Of a stretch of DNA of 64,000 bases, positions 52,836 through 61,566 are shown in pieces. A model generated the notes under the pieces. It had not been told where the DNA came from and searched no databases. It was given only the letters and a program-made list of their open reading frames with translations. This stretch comes from Pseudoxanthomonas sangjuensis (GTDB lineage Bacteria > Pseudomonadota > Gammaproteobacteria > Xanthomonadales > Xanthomonadaceae), in assembly GCF_010211755.1 (NCBI RefSeq), contig NZ_PDWR01000001.1:153657-217656 (forward strand), in the 5' to 3' direction. The first letter of the stretch is position 1. Every line of letters begins with the position of its first letter. A program made the translations under genes and the position numbers.

Positions 52836-53377
52836 GGCGGGTCGCGGCGTGCATGCTGCTGGCCCTGGCCGCCTGCCGGTCGCCGCCGGTCGTCGAGGAG
52901 GCCGCGCGCAGCGGCGACGTGGGCGTGTCGATCGTGCCGCCGCCGGCCGGCGCGGCGGCGATGCCGCTGCGATCCGACCAGGCCTTCGTGTTTCCGAACC
53001 TGGTCGAGCCGGCGGCGATGCCGGAATACCCGCCCGACCTGCTGAAGCTGCGGCTGGAACCGGTCGTGGTTTGCGTCGAAATCGATATCGACGAAACCGG
53101 CAAGGTATTCGCCGCGCGCCCGCGGGTCGACGGAGCCTGCCCCGCGGCATCGGGCGAGCCGGGCGGCGAATTCGCCGCGGCCGCGAACGACGCCGTCCTG
53201 CGATGGGTCTACGACCCTGCGCTGGTTTGTTCGACGCCCGACGGCAAGCCGGCCGAGGATGCCTGCGCGGTCGAAGGCGCCGTCGAAACGCCGACGAAGA
53301 TCCGGCTGTCGTACGCGTTCCGCTTCAGCCAGCGCGACGGCAAGCCGAGCGTCGAGCGGCTGTCGGACGGTGGATAA
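52832..53377 (+). CDS. Putative lipoprotein with TonB-C-like domain
   Basis: 181 residues. A short signal with lipobox LAAC (C15) starts from the GTG that overlaps the MBL gene stop. The mature part has the pattern PEYPPDLLKLRLEPVVVCVE, then DIDETGKVFAARPRVDGAC, then DAVLRWVYDPALVC. This recalls the C-terminal domain of TonB-like energy transducers, where a VDGxxxV core precedes an AVRKWRF-type helix. Four cysteines suggest disulfides. Function unknown; co-transcription with kdkA suggests an envelope role (inference). Confidence 0.7.
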   Translation: MRRVAACMLLALAACRSPPVVEEAARSGDVGVSIVPPPAGAAAMPLRSDQAFVFPNLVEPAAMPEYPPDLLKLRLEPVVVCVEIDIDETGKVFAARPRVDGACPAASGEPGGEFAAAANDAVLRWVYDPALVCSTPDGKPAEDACAVEGAVETPTKIRLSYAFRFSQRDGKPSVERLSDGG

Positions 53378-53508
53378 GACGACGACCCTGCCGGTTTGCC
53401 TCTCGGCCTAGGTAGAAGAGCCCCCTTTGCCAAGGGCGCGCGCCGAAGGCGCGGGGATAGGCAGCACGCGCCCGGGGCCCGAAATTCGCGCAGCGGATTT
53501 TGGGGGTT

Positions 53509-53529
53509 CCAATGCGCGATGCGCATTGG
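53509..53529. other. Perfect hairpin downstream of ffs
   Basis: CCAATGCGC, GAT, GCGCATTGG: a perfect 9-bp stem 10 bases beyond the 3' end of the SRP RNA. No U-tract follows on the minus strand, so it may act in 3' processing rather than as a classic terminator. The rest of the 162-base gap from 53378 is C-rich repeat-like sequence without a gene. Confidence 0.5.
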
Positions 53530-53539
53530 AAATGGCGAT

Positions 53540-53641
53540 GACCCCGCCGGCTGGCCTCGGCGCCCGCATCGACCGATACCGTTGCTGCCTTCCGGCCCTG
53601 GCGGGGTTTTCGATCTAGCGTCGCGAGGGACCGACGGGGTC
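53540..53641 (-). ncRNA. ffs: Small signal recognition particle RNA (4.5S type)
   Basis: About 102 bases read on the minus strand. The conserved domain-IV tetraloop region CCAGGGCCGGAAGGCAGCAA is present, and the ends pair perfectly: GACCCCGUCGG at the 5' end with CCGGCGGGGUC at the 3' end (one G-U). No Alu domain, so it is the short gammaproteobacterial form. It binds Ffh to target nascent membrane proteins. It lies between tRNA-Ser and dnaX-side genes, the neighbourhood in which SRP RNA is often found. Confidence 0.93.
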
Positions 53642-53737
53642 ACCATAGAGACGAGATGCGTCCGCGACGCATGCTTGCTTTGGATGCCCGCACCAATGGA
53701 TGCGCGGGCTTTTGCGAGGGAATCGCAATTGTGAAAC

Positions 53738-53830
53738 TGGCGGAGTGGGGGGGATTCGAACCCCCGAAGCGGGGTTTAGCCGCTTACACACTTTCCAGGC
53801 GTGCTCCTTCAACCACTCGGACACCACTCC
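53738..53830 (-). tRNA. tRNA-Ser (GGA anticodon)
   Basis: 93 bases including an encoded CCA end. Acceptor stem GGAGTGG/CCACTCC, discriminator G, anticodon loop CTGGAAA giving anticodon GGA (reads UCC/UCU). A long variable arm (GCGGC-type) and the TTCGAAT T-loop make it a class II seryl tRNA. Transcribed away from dnaX. Confidence 0.96.
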
Positions 53831-53949
53831 GGGACCCGCGGACGACCTTGCGGTCGGCCACGGAGCCGCGAATTCTAGCCGCGTCGCGGGTTTATTGCGA
53901 GTCCCGTCCGCGTCCGGGCGCCGGCCCCAGTTCATGCGACCGGGCGTGG

Positions 53950-53961
53950 CACAATGGCGGC
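53950..53961 (+). promoter_or_regulatory. -10 box of dnaX, leaderless arrangement
   Basis: CACAAT (53950-53955) then exactly 6 bases to the dnaX ATG at 53962, the same spacing as TAGAAT at ligA. No ribosome site fits between them. Confidence 0.5.
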
Positions 53962-55641
53962 ATGTCGTATCTCGTCCTCGCCCGCAAGTGGCGTCCCAAG
54001 CGTTTCGCCGAACTGGTCGGGCAGGAGCACGTGGTGCGTGCCCTGACCAACGCGCTGGATTCGGGCCGCGTCCACCACGCCTTCCTGTTCACCGGTACCC
54101 GCGGCGTCGGCAAGACCACCATCGCCCGCATCTTCGCCAAGTCGCTGAACTGCGAGCGCGGCACCAGCGCCGATCCCTGCGGCGAATGCGAGACCTGCCT
54201 GGCGATCGACGCCGGCCGCTACATCGACCTGCTGGAGATCGACGCCGCGTCGAACACCGGCGTCGACGACGTGCGCGAGGTGATCGAGAACGCCCAGTAC
54301 ATGCCCAGCCGCGGCAAGTACAAGGTCTACCTGGTCGACGAAGTGCACATGCTGTCGAAGGCGGCGTTCAACGCGCTGCTGAAGACCCTGGAAGAGCCGC
54401 CGGAACACGTCAAGTTCCTGCTCGCCACCACCGACCCCGAGAAGCTGCTGCCGACCGTGCTGTCGCGCTGCCTGCAGTTCAACCTGAAGCGGCTGGACGA
54501 GGGGCAGATTTCCGGGCAGATCGCGAAGATCCTGAAGGCCGAGGGCATCGATGCCGAAGAGGGCGCGGTCAGGCAGATCGCCAGGGCCGCGGACGGCTCG
54601 CTGCGCGACGGCCTGTCGCTGCTGGACCAGGCCATCGCCTACTCGGGCGGCAAGCTCGACGACGCCACCGTGGCGACGATGCTCGGCACCGTCGACCGCA
54701 CCCAGGTCGGCGCGATGCTCGATGCGCTGGCCGACGGCGACGGCGCGGCATTGCTCGGTACCGTGGCGAAGCTGGCCGATTTCTCCCCCGACTGGGGCGC
54801 GGTGCTGGAAGCGCTGGCCGAGGCGCTGCACCGGATCCAGGTGAAGCAACTGGTGCCGGACGTGGCGGTCGAGGCCGACGGCATCGACGCCGCCGCCTAC
54901 GCCGCGCGGCTGCGCCCGGAAGTGGTGCAGCTGTGGTACCAGATGGCGCTGAACGGCCGCCGCGACCTGCCGCTGGCGCCGAGCGCGCGCGCCGGCTTCG
55001 AGATGAGCGTGCTGCGGATGCTCGCGTTCCGGCCGGCGTCGCCTGGCGATGCCGCCCCAGGCTCCGTGCAGGCGAGTGGCAATGCCTCGGCGCCAGTTGC
55101 GCCGCCCGCGGCGCCGGTTGCCGCCGGGCCGGCGCGCGCAGTCGCTTCGCCGCAACCGCAGGCGCGCGCCGAGCCGCCGGTCGCCACCGTGCCGAAGCCG
55201 GTGGAAAGCCCGAAACCCGTCGAAGCGGCGCCCGCATCCATTCCCCGAGGCATCGCCGACGCCGAGGAATGGCTGGCGCTGGTCGCTTCGTGCAACCTGC
55301 GCGGGCCGAGCAAGGAACTGGCCGCCAACACGGCCTTCGTCGGCTACGGGGATTCCGTGCTGAAGTTGTCGCTGCCGGCCGGTTTCGAGTACCTGCGCTC
55401 GGAACGCTCGGTCGGCGATCTTGCCGCGGCGCTGGCGCCGGTGCTGGGTGGCGTGCCGAAGATCGCGTTCGAGGCCGGCGACGCCGGCGCGGAGACGCTG
55501 AAGGCGCGCACCGACCGCCAGCGCGACGAACGCCAGAGCGCGGCCGAGGAAAGTTTCATGAACAGTCCGGACGTGCAGTTGCTGATCCAGAAGCACGGCG
55601 CCAAGGTCGTGCCGGACTCGATACGCCCATTCGAAGATTGA
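53962..55641 (+). CDS. dnaX: DNA polymerase III subunits tau/gamma
   Basis: Clamp-loader ATPase, 559 residues. Order: AAA+ domain with Walker [10 protein letters not shown], a four-Cys zinc module ([16 protein letters not shown]), Walker [11 protein letters not shown] and sensor LLATTDPEK; lid and collar domains to about 360; a Pro/Ala-rich linker (about 365-425); and a C-terminal tau domain. The A-rich slippery tract that makes gamma in E. coli is not visible, so perhaps only tau is made. Start ATG 53962 gives the conserved [12 protein letters not shown]. ebfC follows after 13 bases. Confidence 0.97.
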   Translation: MSYLVLARKWRPKRFAELVGQEHVVRALTNALDSGRVHHAFLFTGTRGVGKTTIARIFAKSLNCERGTSADPCGECETCLAIDAGRYIDLLEIDAASNTGVDDVREVIENAQYMPSRGKYKVYLVDEVHMLSKAAFNALLKTLEEPPEHVKFLLATTDPEKLLPTVLSRCLQFNLKRLDEGQISGQIAKILKAEGIDAEEGAVRQIARAADGSLRDGLSLLDQAIAYSGGKLDDATVATMLGTVDRTQVGAMLDALADGDGAALLGTVAKLADFSPDWGAVLEALAEALHRIQVKQLVPDVAVEADGIDAAAYAARLRPEVVQLWYQMALNGRRDLPLAPSARAGFEMSVLRMLAFRPASPGDAAPGSVQASGNASAPVAPPAAPVAAGPARAVASPQPQARAEPPVATVPKPVESPKPVEAAPASIPRGIADAEEWLALVASCNLRGPSKELAANTAFVGYGDSVLKLSLPAGFEYLRSERSVGDLAAALAPVLGGVPKIAFEAGDAGAETLKARTDRQRDERQSAAEESFMNSPDVQLLIQKHGAKVVPDSIRPFED

Positions 55642-55654
55642 GGTTAGACGGAAC

Positions 55655-55975
55655 ATGCGTGGAAACATCGCCCAACTGATGCAGCAGGCGCAGCGGATGC
55701 AGGACAACCTGAAGCGCGCGCAGGAAGAACTGGCCAAGCTGGAAGTCGTCGGCAACGCCGGTGGCAACCTGGTCAGCGTGACCCTGACCGGCGCGAAGGA
55801 GTGCCTGAAGGTGCGCATCGATCCGTCGCTGCTGGCCGACGCGGAGATGCTGGAGGACCTGGTCGCCGCCGCCTTCAACGACGCCTCGGCCAAGGTGGAC
55901 GCCGAATCGAAGACGAAGATGGGCGCGGCCACCGCCGGCATGCCGTTGCCGCCGGGAATGAAGCTGCCGTTCTGA
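55655..55975 (+). CDS. ybaB: Nucleoid-associated protein, YbaB/EbfC family
   Basis: 106-residue DNA-binding protein of the YbaB/EbfC family: helical N-terminus ([20 protein letters not shown]) and the conserved core [24 protein letters not shown]. Typical position between dnaX and recR. Length is standard. Confidence 0.95.
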   Translation: MRGNIAQLMQQAQRMQDNLKRAQEELAKLEVVGNAGGNLVSVTLTGAKECLKVRIDPSLLADAEMLEDLVAAAFNDASAKVDAESKTKMGAATAGMPLPPGMKLPF

Positions 55976-55994
55976 TGTCGGTCGTCATGGTTCC

Positions 55995-56594
55995 GTGAGC
56001 GCATCACTTCTCGAGCAATTGATCGAAGCGCTGAAGGTGTTGCCCGGCGTCGGCCCGAAGAGCGCGCAGCGCATGGCCTACCACCTGCTGGAGCGCGAAC
56101 GCGAGCGCGGCCTGCAACTGGCCGGCGTGCTCGCCGAGGCGCTCGACCGCATCGGCCACTGCGCGCAGTGCCGCGACTTCACCGAAGGTGAGGTCTGCGC
56201 GATCTGCGCCAGCGCCAGCCGCGACCGCCAGCTGCTGTGCGTGGTCGAATCGCCGGCCGACCGCCTCGCCATCGAGCAGGCCACCGGCTATCGCGGCGTG
56301 TATTTCATCCTGCAGGGGCGGCTGTCGCCGCTGGACGGCGTCGGCCCGCGCGAGCTGGGCCTCGACAAGCTTGCCGAGCGGCTTGCCGCCGGCGAGGTGG
56401 TCGAGATGATCATCGCCACCAACCCCACCGTCGAGGGCGAGGCCACCGCCCATTACCTGGCGCAACTGGCGCGCCAGCACGGAGTCAAGCCGAGCCGGCT
56501 GGCGCACGGCGTGCCGCTGGGCGGCGAACTCGAGTACGTCGACCGCGGCACGCTGTCGCACGCCTTCGGCACGCGCAGCGAGATGCCGTTGTAG
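55995..56594 (+). CDS. recR: Recombination protein RecR
   Basis: RecF-pathway mediator that helps load RecA on gapped DNA. 199 residues: N-terminal helix-hairpin-helix ([17 protein letters not shown]), C4 zinc finger C56/C59/C68/C71, Toprim domain ([14 protein letters not shown], then [17 protein letters not shown]) and a C-terminal Walker-like tail. Starts at GTG 55995, close after ebfC. Its TAG stop is the TAG of a GTAGGAGCGG repeat. Confidence 0.97.
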   Translation: MSASLLEQLIEALKVLPGVGPKSAQRMAYHLLERERERGLQLAGVLAEALDRIGHCAQCRDFTEGEVCAICASASRDRQLLCVVESPADRLAIEQATGYRGVYFILQGRLSPLDGVGPRELGLDKLAERLAAGEVVEMIIATNPTVEGEATAHYLAQLARQHGVKPSRLAHGVPLGGELEYVDRGTLSHAFGTRSEMPL

Positions 56595-56612
56595 GAGCGG
56601 CACGAGCCGCGA
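56590..56612 (+). repeat. REP-like GTAGGAGCGG element, copy 3
   Basis: TGTAGGAGCGGC, ACGA, GCCGCGA: same hairpin family as 9264-9289. As in that copy, its TAG provides the stop codon of the upstream gene, here recR (56592-56594). Confidence 0.75.
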
Positions 56613-56655
56613 ACGCTGCTGGGCGGGAACGACGAATAACGTTGAGGAAACCACG

Positions 56656-57015
56656 ATGACAGACAACGACACCCTGTTCGGCAAGATCATCCGCCGCGAA
56701 ATCCCCGCGACGATCGTCTACGAGGACGACGAGGTCCTCGGTTTCAGGGACATCGCCCCGCAGGCGCCGGTGCACGTGCTGTTCGTGCCGAAGAACGTGC
56801 ACATCCCGACGCTGGACGACGCCCGGCCCGAGCACGCCGCGCTGGTCGGCAAGCTGGCGCTGGCCGCGGCCGAATACGCGCGCCGCGAGGGCTTCGAGCA
56901 GGACGGCTACCGCGTGGTGATGAATTGTCGCGGCGACGCCGGGCAGACCGTGTTCCACATCCACCTGCACCTGCTGGCCGGCGCGCAGCTGGGCCGGTTC
57001 GGCACGCCGGCCTGA
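56656..57015 (+). CDS. hinT: HIT family hydrolase (HinT-like)
   Basis: Purine nucleoside phosphoramidase-type protein, 119 residues. The histidine triad HIHLHLLAG (H101, H103, H105) and the upstream LFGKIIRREIPA opening are those of HinT. A terminator follows at 57067-57095. No other gene shares its transcript clearly. Confidence 0.94.
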   Translation: MTDNDTLFGKIIRREIPATIVYEDDEVLGFRDIAPQAPVHVLFVPKNVHIPTLDDARPEHAALVGKLALAAAEYARREGFEQDGYRVVMNCRGDAGQTVFHIHLHLLAGAQLGRFGTPA

Positions 57016-57066
57016 GCAGTCGCCCCGATCGGGCCGGCGACGTTACGCCAGCCCGGATCCCGAAGC

Positions 57067-57095
57067 GAAAACGCCGCCCATCGGGCGGCGTTTTC
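57067..57095. terminator. Bidirectional terminator between hinT and the Slp lipoprotein gene
   Basis: Perfect 13-bp stem GAAAACGCCGCCC/GGGCGGCGTTTTC with a 3-base loop; the stem's own A/T ends supply a T-rich tail in both directions between the convergent genes. Confidence 0.85.
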
Positions 57096-57118
57096 CGCGT
57101 GGCGGTGGAAGTCGCGCC

Positions 57119-57652
57119 TTACCACCAACCCCAGTAACCCCAGCGCGGCCCCCAGTAAGGGCCCCAGAACGGGTCGTGGAAGGGATAGGGGCGTACCTGG
57201 ACTTCGTGCTTCTCCGGCCACAGGTAGACCACGTCGGCGGTGACCTTGGGCAGCTTGTAGTCGTATTCGCCGATCTTGGCGGTTTCGACGCCGTCGACGC
57301 GGCCGATGAAGGTCACCTCGCGGCCGGGGGCGAACACCGCCGGGTCGTAGAAGCCGGCGCGGCAGGCGATGAAGCGCCCGTCGGTGGCGTCGGGCGAGCT
57401 GTCGGACGGGCGTCCGGTCGCGGACAGCGGCCGCGCGATCATCTGGAAGCAGGTGCTGTCGGGCCCGGGCTTGGTCTCGACGATGCTGCCGCCCCAGCGC
57501 ACGTTGGCGCCGGCCTGGGTGCCGGCCACCGCGTCCCGCGGCGTGACCGGGGTATAGGTGCCCTGCAACGGCTTCGGCGCGGTGGCGCAGGCGGCGAGCA
57601 CGGTGCACGCGGCCAGTGGGACGAGCAGGCGGCTGGGGATGCGGATTCTCAT
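57119..57652 (-). CDS. Slp family outer-membrane lipoprotein
   Basis: 177 residues with lipobox LAAC (lipidated C22) after a hydrophobic signal. The mature part matches the Slp family (GANVRWGGSIVETKPGPDSTCF, then GREVTFIGRVDGVETAKIGEYDYKLP). It ends in an aromatic Trp/Tyr/Pro-rich tail (GPYWGPRWGYWGWW), unusual and probably surface- or membrane-facing. Family members are outer-membrane lipoproteins induced by starvation in E. coli. Its ATG overlaps the tgpA stop (ATGA, 57649-57652), so it is the last gene of the moxR-DUF58-tgpA operon. Confidence 0.88.
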   Translation of the reverse strand: MRIRIPSRLLVPLAACTVLAACATAPKPLQGTYTPVTPRDAVAGTQAGANVRWGGSIVETKPGPDSTCFQMIARPLSATGRPSDSSPDATDGRFIACRAGFYDPAVFAPGREVTFIGRVDGVETAKIGEYDYKLPKVTADVVYLWPEKHEVQVRPYPFHDPFWGPYWGPRWGYWGWW

Positions 57653-59622
57653 GGTGTGCTCTCCGGTGGATGCTTCAAGGGGCGGTGGCGGCGCAGGTCG
57701 CGCAGCAGCGCCTCCCGTTCCCCATTGGTGGCAGCGTGGCGTGCGTCGGCGAAACGCCGGCTGAGTGGAATCAGGGTCGGTCCGCTGGGCGGATGCTGCG
57801 CCGCGACGCGCCGCGCCCAGTCCAGCGCCGGCTCGTGCGGCGCGCGCTGCAGGCCGAGTTTCGCGTAGCGCCGGCCCAGCCGGTGCCAGGCGCGCAGCAA
57901 CGGGTCGCGCTCGCGCTCGCCGCGCGCCAGCAGCCAGGCCATGCCGGCCAGGGCCAGCGCGGCGAACAGGGCGAACAGCGTGGCCAGCCCGCGCTCGCCG
58001 AGGCGCTCGATGCCCAATGGCCGCAGCAGCGCCCGCTGGCGGCCGGCGTCGAAGCCCAGCACCAGGTCGTTCCAGCCGCGCCGCAGCCAGTCGCCGAAGT
58101 CGCCGATGCGGACCAATTCCCGGCCGAAGCCGCCGCCACTGGCCGCGCCGAGGCGGTCTTCCAGCGTGTCGTAGATGCGTTCCGGCGCCACCGCTGCGGT
58201 CGGGTCCACGCGTACCCAGCCGCGCTGCGGCAGCCAGACCTCGGCCCAGGCGTGCGCGTCCATGCGCCGCACCACCCAGTAGCCGCCGAACGGGTTGCGG
58301 TAGCCGCCGACGTAGCCGGTGACCACCCGCGCCGGGATGCCGGCGCCGCGCATCAGCACCACGAAGGCCGAACTGAAGTGCTCGCAGAAGCCGCGCTTCC
58401 AGCCGAACAGGAATTCGTCGACGCCGTCGCGGCCGGGCAATGGCGTGTCGAGCGTGTAACCGAACTCGGTGCGGATCCATTGCAACGCGCGCGCGACGAT
58501 CGCGGCATCGTCGGCGCCGGCTTCGCGCCGCCATTGTCGCGCCAGCGCCAGCGTGCGCGGGTTGCGGTCGGGCGGCAGGCGCAGCGCCTGCTGGCGCAAC
58601 ATCGGCCTCAGCTCCGGCTCGAACTGCCGTGGCGGCGACGATTGCAGGCGCCAGCGGGTCAGCGCGCTCAACGGCTGCGCGGCATACAGGCCGTAATCGA
58701 ACGACAGCCGCGCGCCGGCCGGTGCGGCCGTGGGCAGGTCCAGTGCGACCAGCTGGCGGCGGTCGGTGGGTTCGAATTCGATCTGGTAATCCCAGCGCAG
58801 CGATTGCGCCGCGGCCGGTGCCGTCGGCAGGTCGCGCAGCCAGCGCGGCCGGGTCCAGTCGCGGCCGTCGAAATCCCACAGCACCGGGCCGCGCCAGTAC
58901 ATCTGTTGCGGTCGCGGCACGGGGCCGAAGAACTGCGCGCGCAGCGCCGGGGTGTCGTCGGCCATCAGGTCGACCCATTCGCCGGGCGTCATGTGGTCGG
59001 ACAGCCCGGGCCGCGCCAGCGCGCGCTCGGGCACGCCCCACAGCGGCGTGGCCAGGCGCGGGACCAGCCAGAACGCGGCCAGCGCCAGCGGCAGGCCGAC
59101 CGCGACCAGCTTGCCGGTGGCGATCAGTCGCCGGCGCAACGGAACGGCCCCGGTCGCGATCGGGGTTTCGGCATCGGCCAATCGCTGCAGCGCGAGCAGC
59201 GCGGCCAGTGCGGCGAGCAGGCCCAGCGTCATCGTCAGCGGCCCCTGGTCGAGCAGGAACGCGGCGAACGGCGCGAACAGGGCGAAGCCGGCGAGGCTGC
59301 GCGCATCGCGCAGCGTGTGCGTTTCCGCCGGCTTGATCGCCAGCATCGCCGCGAGCAGCGCGCAGCCGGTGTCGCGGCCGAAGCGCGGGCCCATCACCCA
59401 CAACACGGCCGCGAGCATCGCCAGCGCCAGCGCCAGGCGCAGCAATGCCGGCATCGGCCTGCGCCACGACAGCGCGGCGATGGCCAGCGCGGTGGCGCCG
59501 ATGCCGAAGGCGAGGGAAGGCACCAGTTGCAGCAGCAGCGGCAATAACGCCAGCGCGGCGGCAAGCAGGGTCCATGCGCGGCTGCCGGCGTCGAGCGGAG
59601 CGGGGGATCTGTTCTCAGCCAT
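57649..59622 (-). CDS. tgpA: TgpA-type transglutaminase-like membrane protein (DUF3488 + transglutaminase core)
   Basis: 657 residues: six or more N-terminal helices (about 15-190), a large periplasmic transglutaminase-like domain, a final helix near 555-575 and a cytoplasmic tail. The catalytic triad is intact: C413 in GFCEHFSSAF, H457 in DAHAWAEVW and D473 in VRVDPTAAV. The Pseudomonas protein TgpA is essential and transamidates or proteolyses an unknown periplasmic substrate. Overlaps DUF58 (start 59622 within its 3' end) and slp by a few bases. Confidence 0.93.
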   Translation of the reverse strand: MAENRSPAPLDAGSRAWTLLAAALALLPLLLQLVPSLAFGIGATALAIAALSWRRPMPALLRLALALAMLAAVLWVMGPRFGRDTGCALLAAMLAIKPAETHTLRDARSLAGFALFAPFAAFLLDQGPLTMTLGLLAALAALLALQRLADAETPIATGAVPLRRRLIATGKLVAVGLPLALAAFWLVPRLATPLWGVPERALARPGLSDHMTPGEWVDLMADDTPALRAQFFGPVPRPQQMYWRGPVLWDFDGRDWTRPRWLRDLPTAPAAAQSLRWDYQIEFEPTDRRQLVALDLPTAAPAGARLSFDYGLYAAQPLSALTRWRLQSSPPRQFEPELRPMLRQQALRLPPDRNPRTLALARQWRREAGADDAAIVARALQWIRTEFGYTLDTPLPGRDGVDEFLFGWKRGFCEHFSSAFVVLMRGAGIPARVVTGYVGGYRNPFGGYWVVRRMDAHAWAEVWLPQRGWVRVDPTAAVAPERIYDTLEDRLGAASGGGFGRELVRIGDFGDWLRRGWNDLVLGFDAGRQRALLRPLGIERLGERGLATLFALFAALALAGMAWLLARGERERDPLLRAWHRLGRRYAKLGLQRAPHEPALDWARRVAAQHPPSGPTLIPLSRRFADARHAATNGEREALLRDLRRHRPLKHPPESTP

Positions 59623-60571
59623 CGGGCAACAGCGCCAGTGCGCGCAGGCAGAGGTGGCGATGCGCGGGTCCCTGCGCGGGACCGAGCGGCGGCTGGCCGG
59701 GCAGCTTCAGCCGGTAGCGCCGGCCTTCGCGTTCGGCCAGGTCGATCCATGCGGCGAGGCGGCGGATGCGCTGTTCCCACGGCAGTGCCGACAACGTGGT
59801 CCAGTCGAGCACGGTTTCCACGCCGGCCTGCTGCTCGTATTCGCGCACCAGCAGCGCGTCGCGCCGGGCCGACGGCTTCCACGCGATGGCGCGGCGCGCA
59901 TCGCCGGCGCGGTAGGGGCGCAGGTGGTGCACCTCGTCGCCGGTCGGCTGCAGCCGCGCGCGGGCGCTGCCGCCTTCGCCGCCCGGTAGCGGCGGCGGCG
60001 ATGCCTCCGGCGCCGGATACACCAGCAGCGGCGCGTCGGGCCAGATCCACGACCAGGCCTCGGCCAGCCCCAGGGGTTGCGTGGTCGCGATCTTGATGCG
60101 TTGCGGCGGCAGCCAGCCGCGACGTTCGGTCGGCAGCTCGAGGACGACGACCGCCTTGTCACTGAAGACCGGAACGGGCGCGCCGCGTTCCCCGCCATGC
60201 AGTTGCAGGCCGCGCCGCCAGCGCCGGTCGCGCGCGGCGAAGGCCAGGTGCAATTGCAGCGCCTGGCCGGCGGCGACCGGTTCGGCGGATGCCGCCTCGA
60301 CGCGCAATCCGGACAACTGCAGGTGGGCGAAGATCAGGCTGGCCATGCCGGCGGCGCCGAGCAGCAGGGCCAGCAGCAGCGCCGGGTTGTTGTTGTAGTT
60401 CAGCGCGCCCAGCAGCATGCCCAACAGCAGCGCGGCGAAGAACAGGCCGAAGCGCGTCGGCAGCACGTAGACGCGGTGGCGGTCGAGCGCGACCGGCAAT
60501 GTTTCCGGTCCGCGCGGCCGCGCGAATTTCGCGACCAGCGCGTCGGTGCGCTTGCGCAGCGACACGGGCAT
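59615..60571 (-). CDS. DUF58 domain protein
   Basis: 318 residues: two close N-terminal membrane helices (about 38-85, NNNP between them) and a von Willebrand factor A-like DUF58 domain with the signature LRPYRAGDARRAIAWKPSAR. Always found next to a MoxR ATPase and often a transglutaminase-like protein; the set is thought to act as a chaperone or assembly module. It overlaps the tgpA start by 8 bases and follows moxR by 4 bases. Confidence 0.93.
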   Translation of the reverse strand: MPVSLRKRTDALVAKFARPRGPETLPVALDRHRVYVLPTRFGLFFAALLLGMLLGALNYNNNPALLLALLLGAAGMASLIFAHLQLSGLRVEAASAEPVAAGQALQLHLAFAARDRRWRRGLQLHGGERGAPVPVFSDKAVVVLELPTERRGWLPPQRIKIATTQPLGLAEAWSWIWPDAPLLVYPAPEASPPPLPGGEGGSARARLQPTGDEVHHLRPYRAGDARRAIAWKPSARRDALLVREYEQQAGVETVLDWTTLSALPWEQRIRRLAAWIDLAEREGRRYRLKLPGQPPLGPAQGPAHRHLCLRALALLPDG

Positions 60572-60575
60572 CGGT

Positions 60576-61520
<945 letters not shown>

Positions 61521-61566
61521 CGCGTTATCCAATCCAGACCCTTCGTTTCCGACAGTCTAGCGGCAC

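Noticed and set aside
53209..53646. Minus-strand open frame of 145 codons overlapping the SRP RNA
   Set aside because: Covers ffs and the 3' end of the lipoprotein gene in antisense; proline/arginine-rich with no homology or ribosome site.
57616..59547. Plus-strand open frame opposite tgpA
   Set aside because: Antisense shadow; tgpA has an intact catalytic triad and membrane helices on the other strand.
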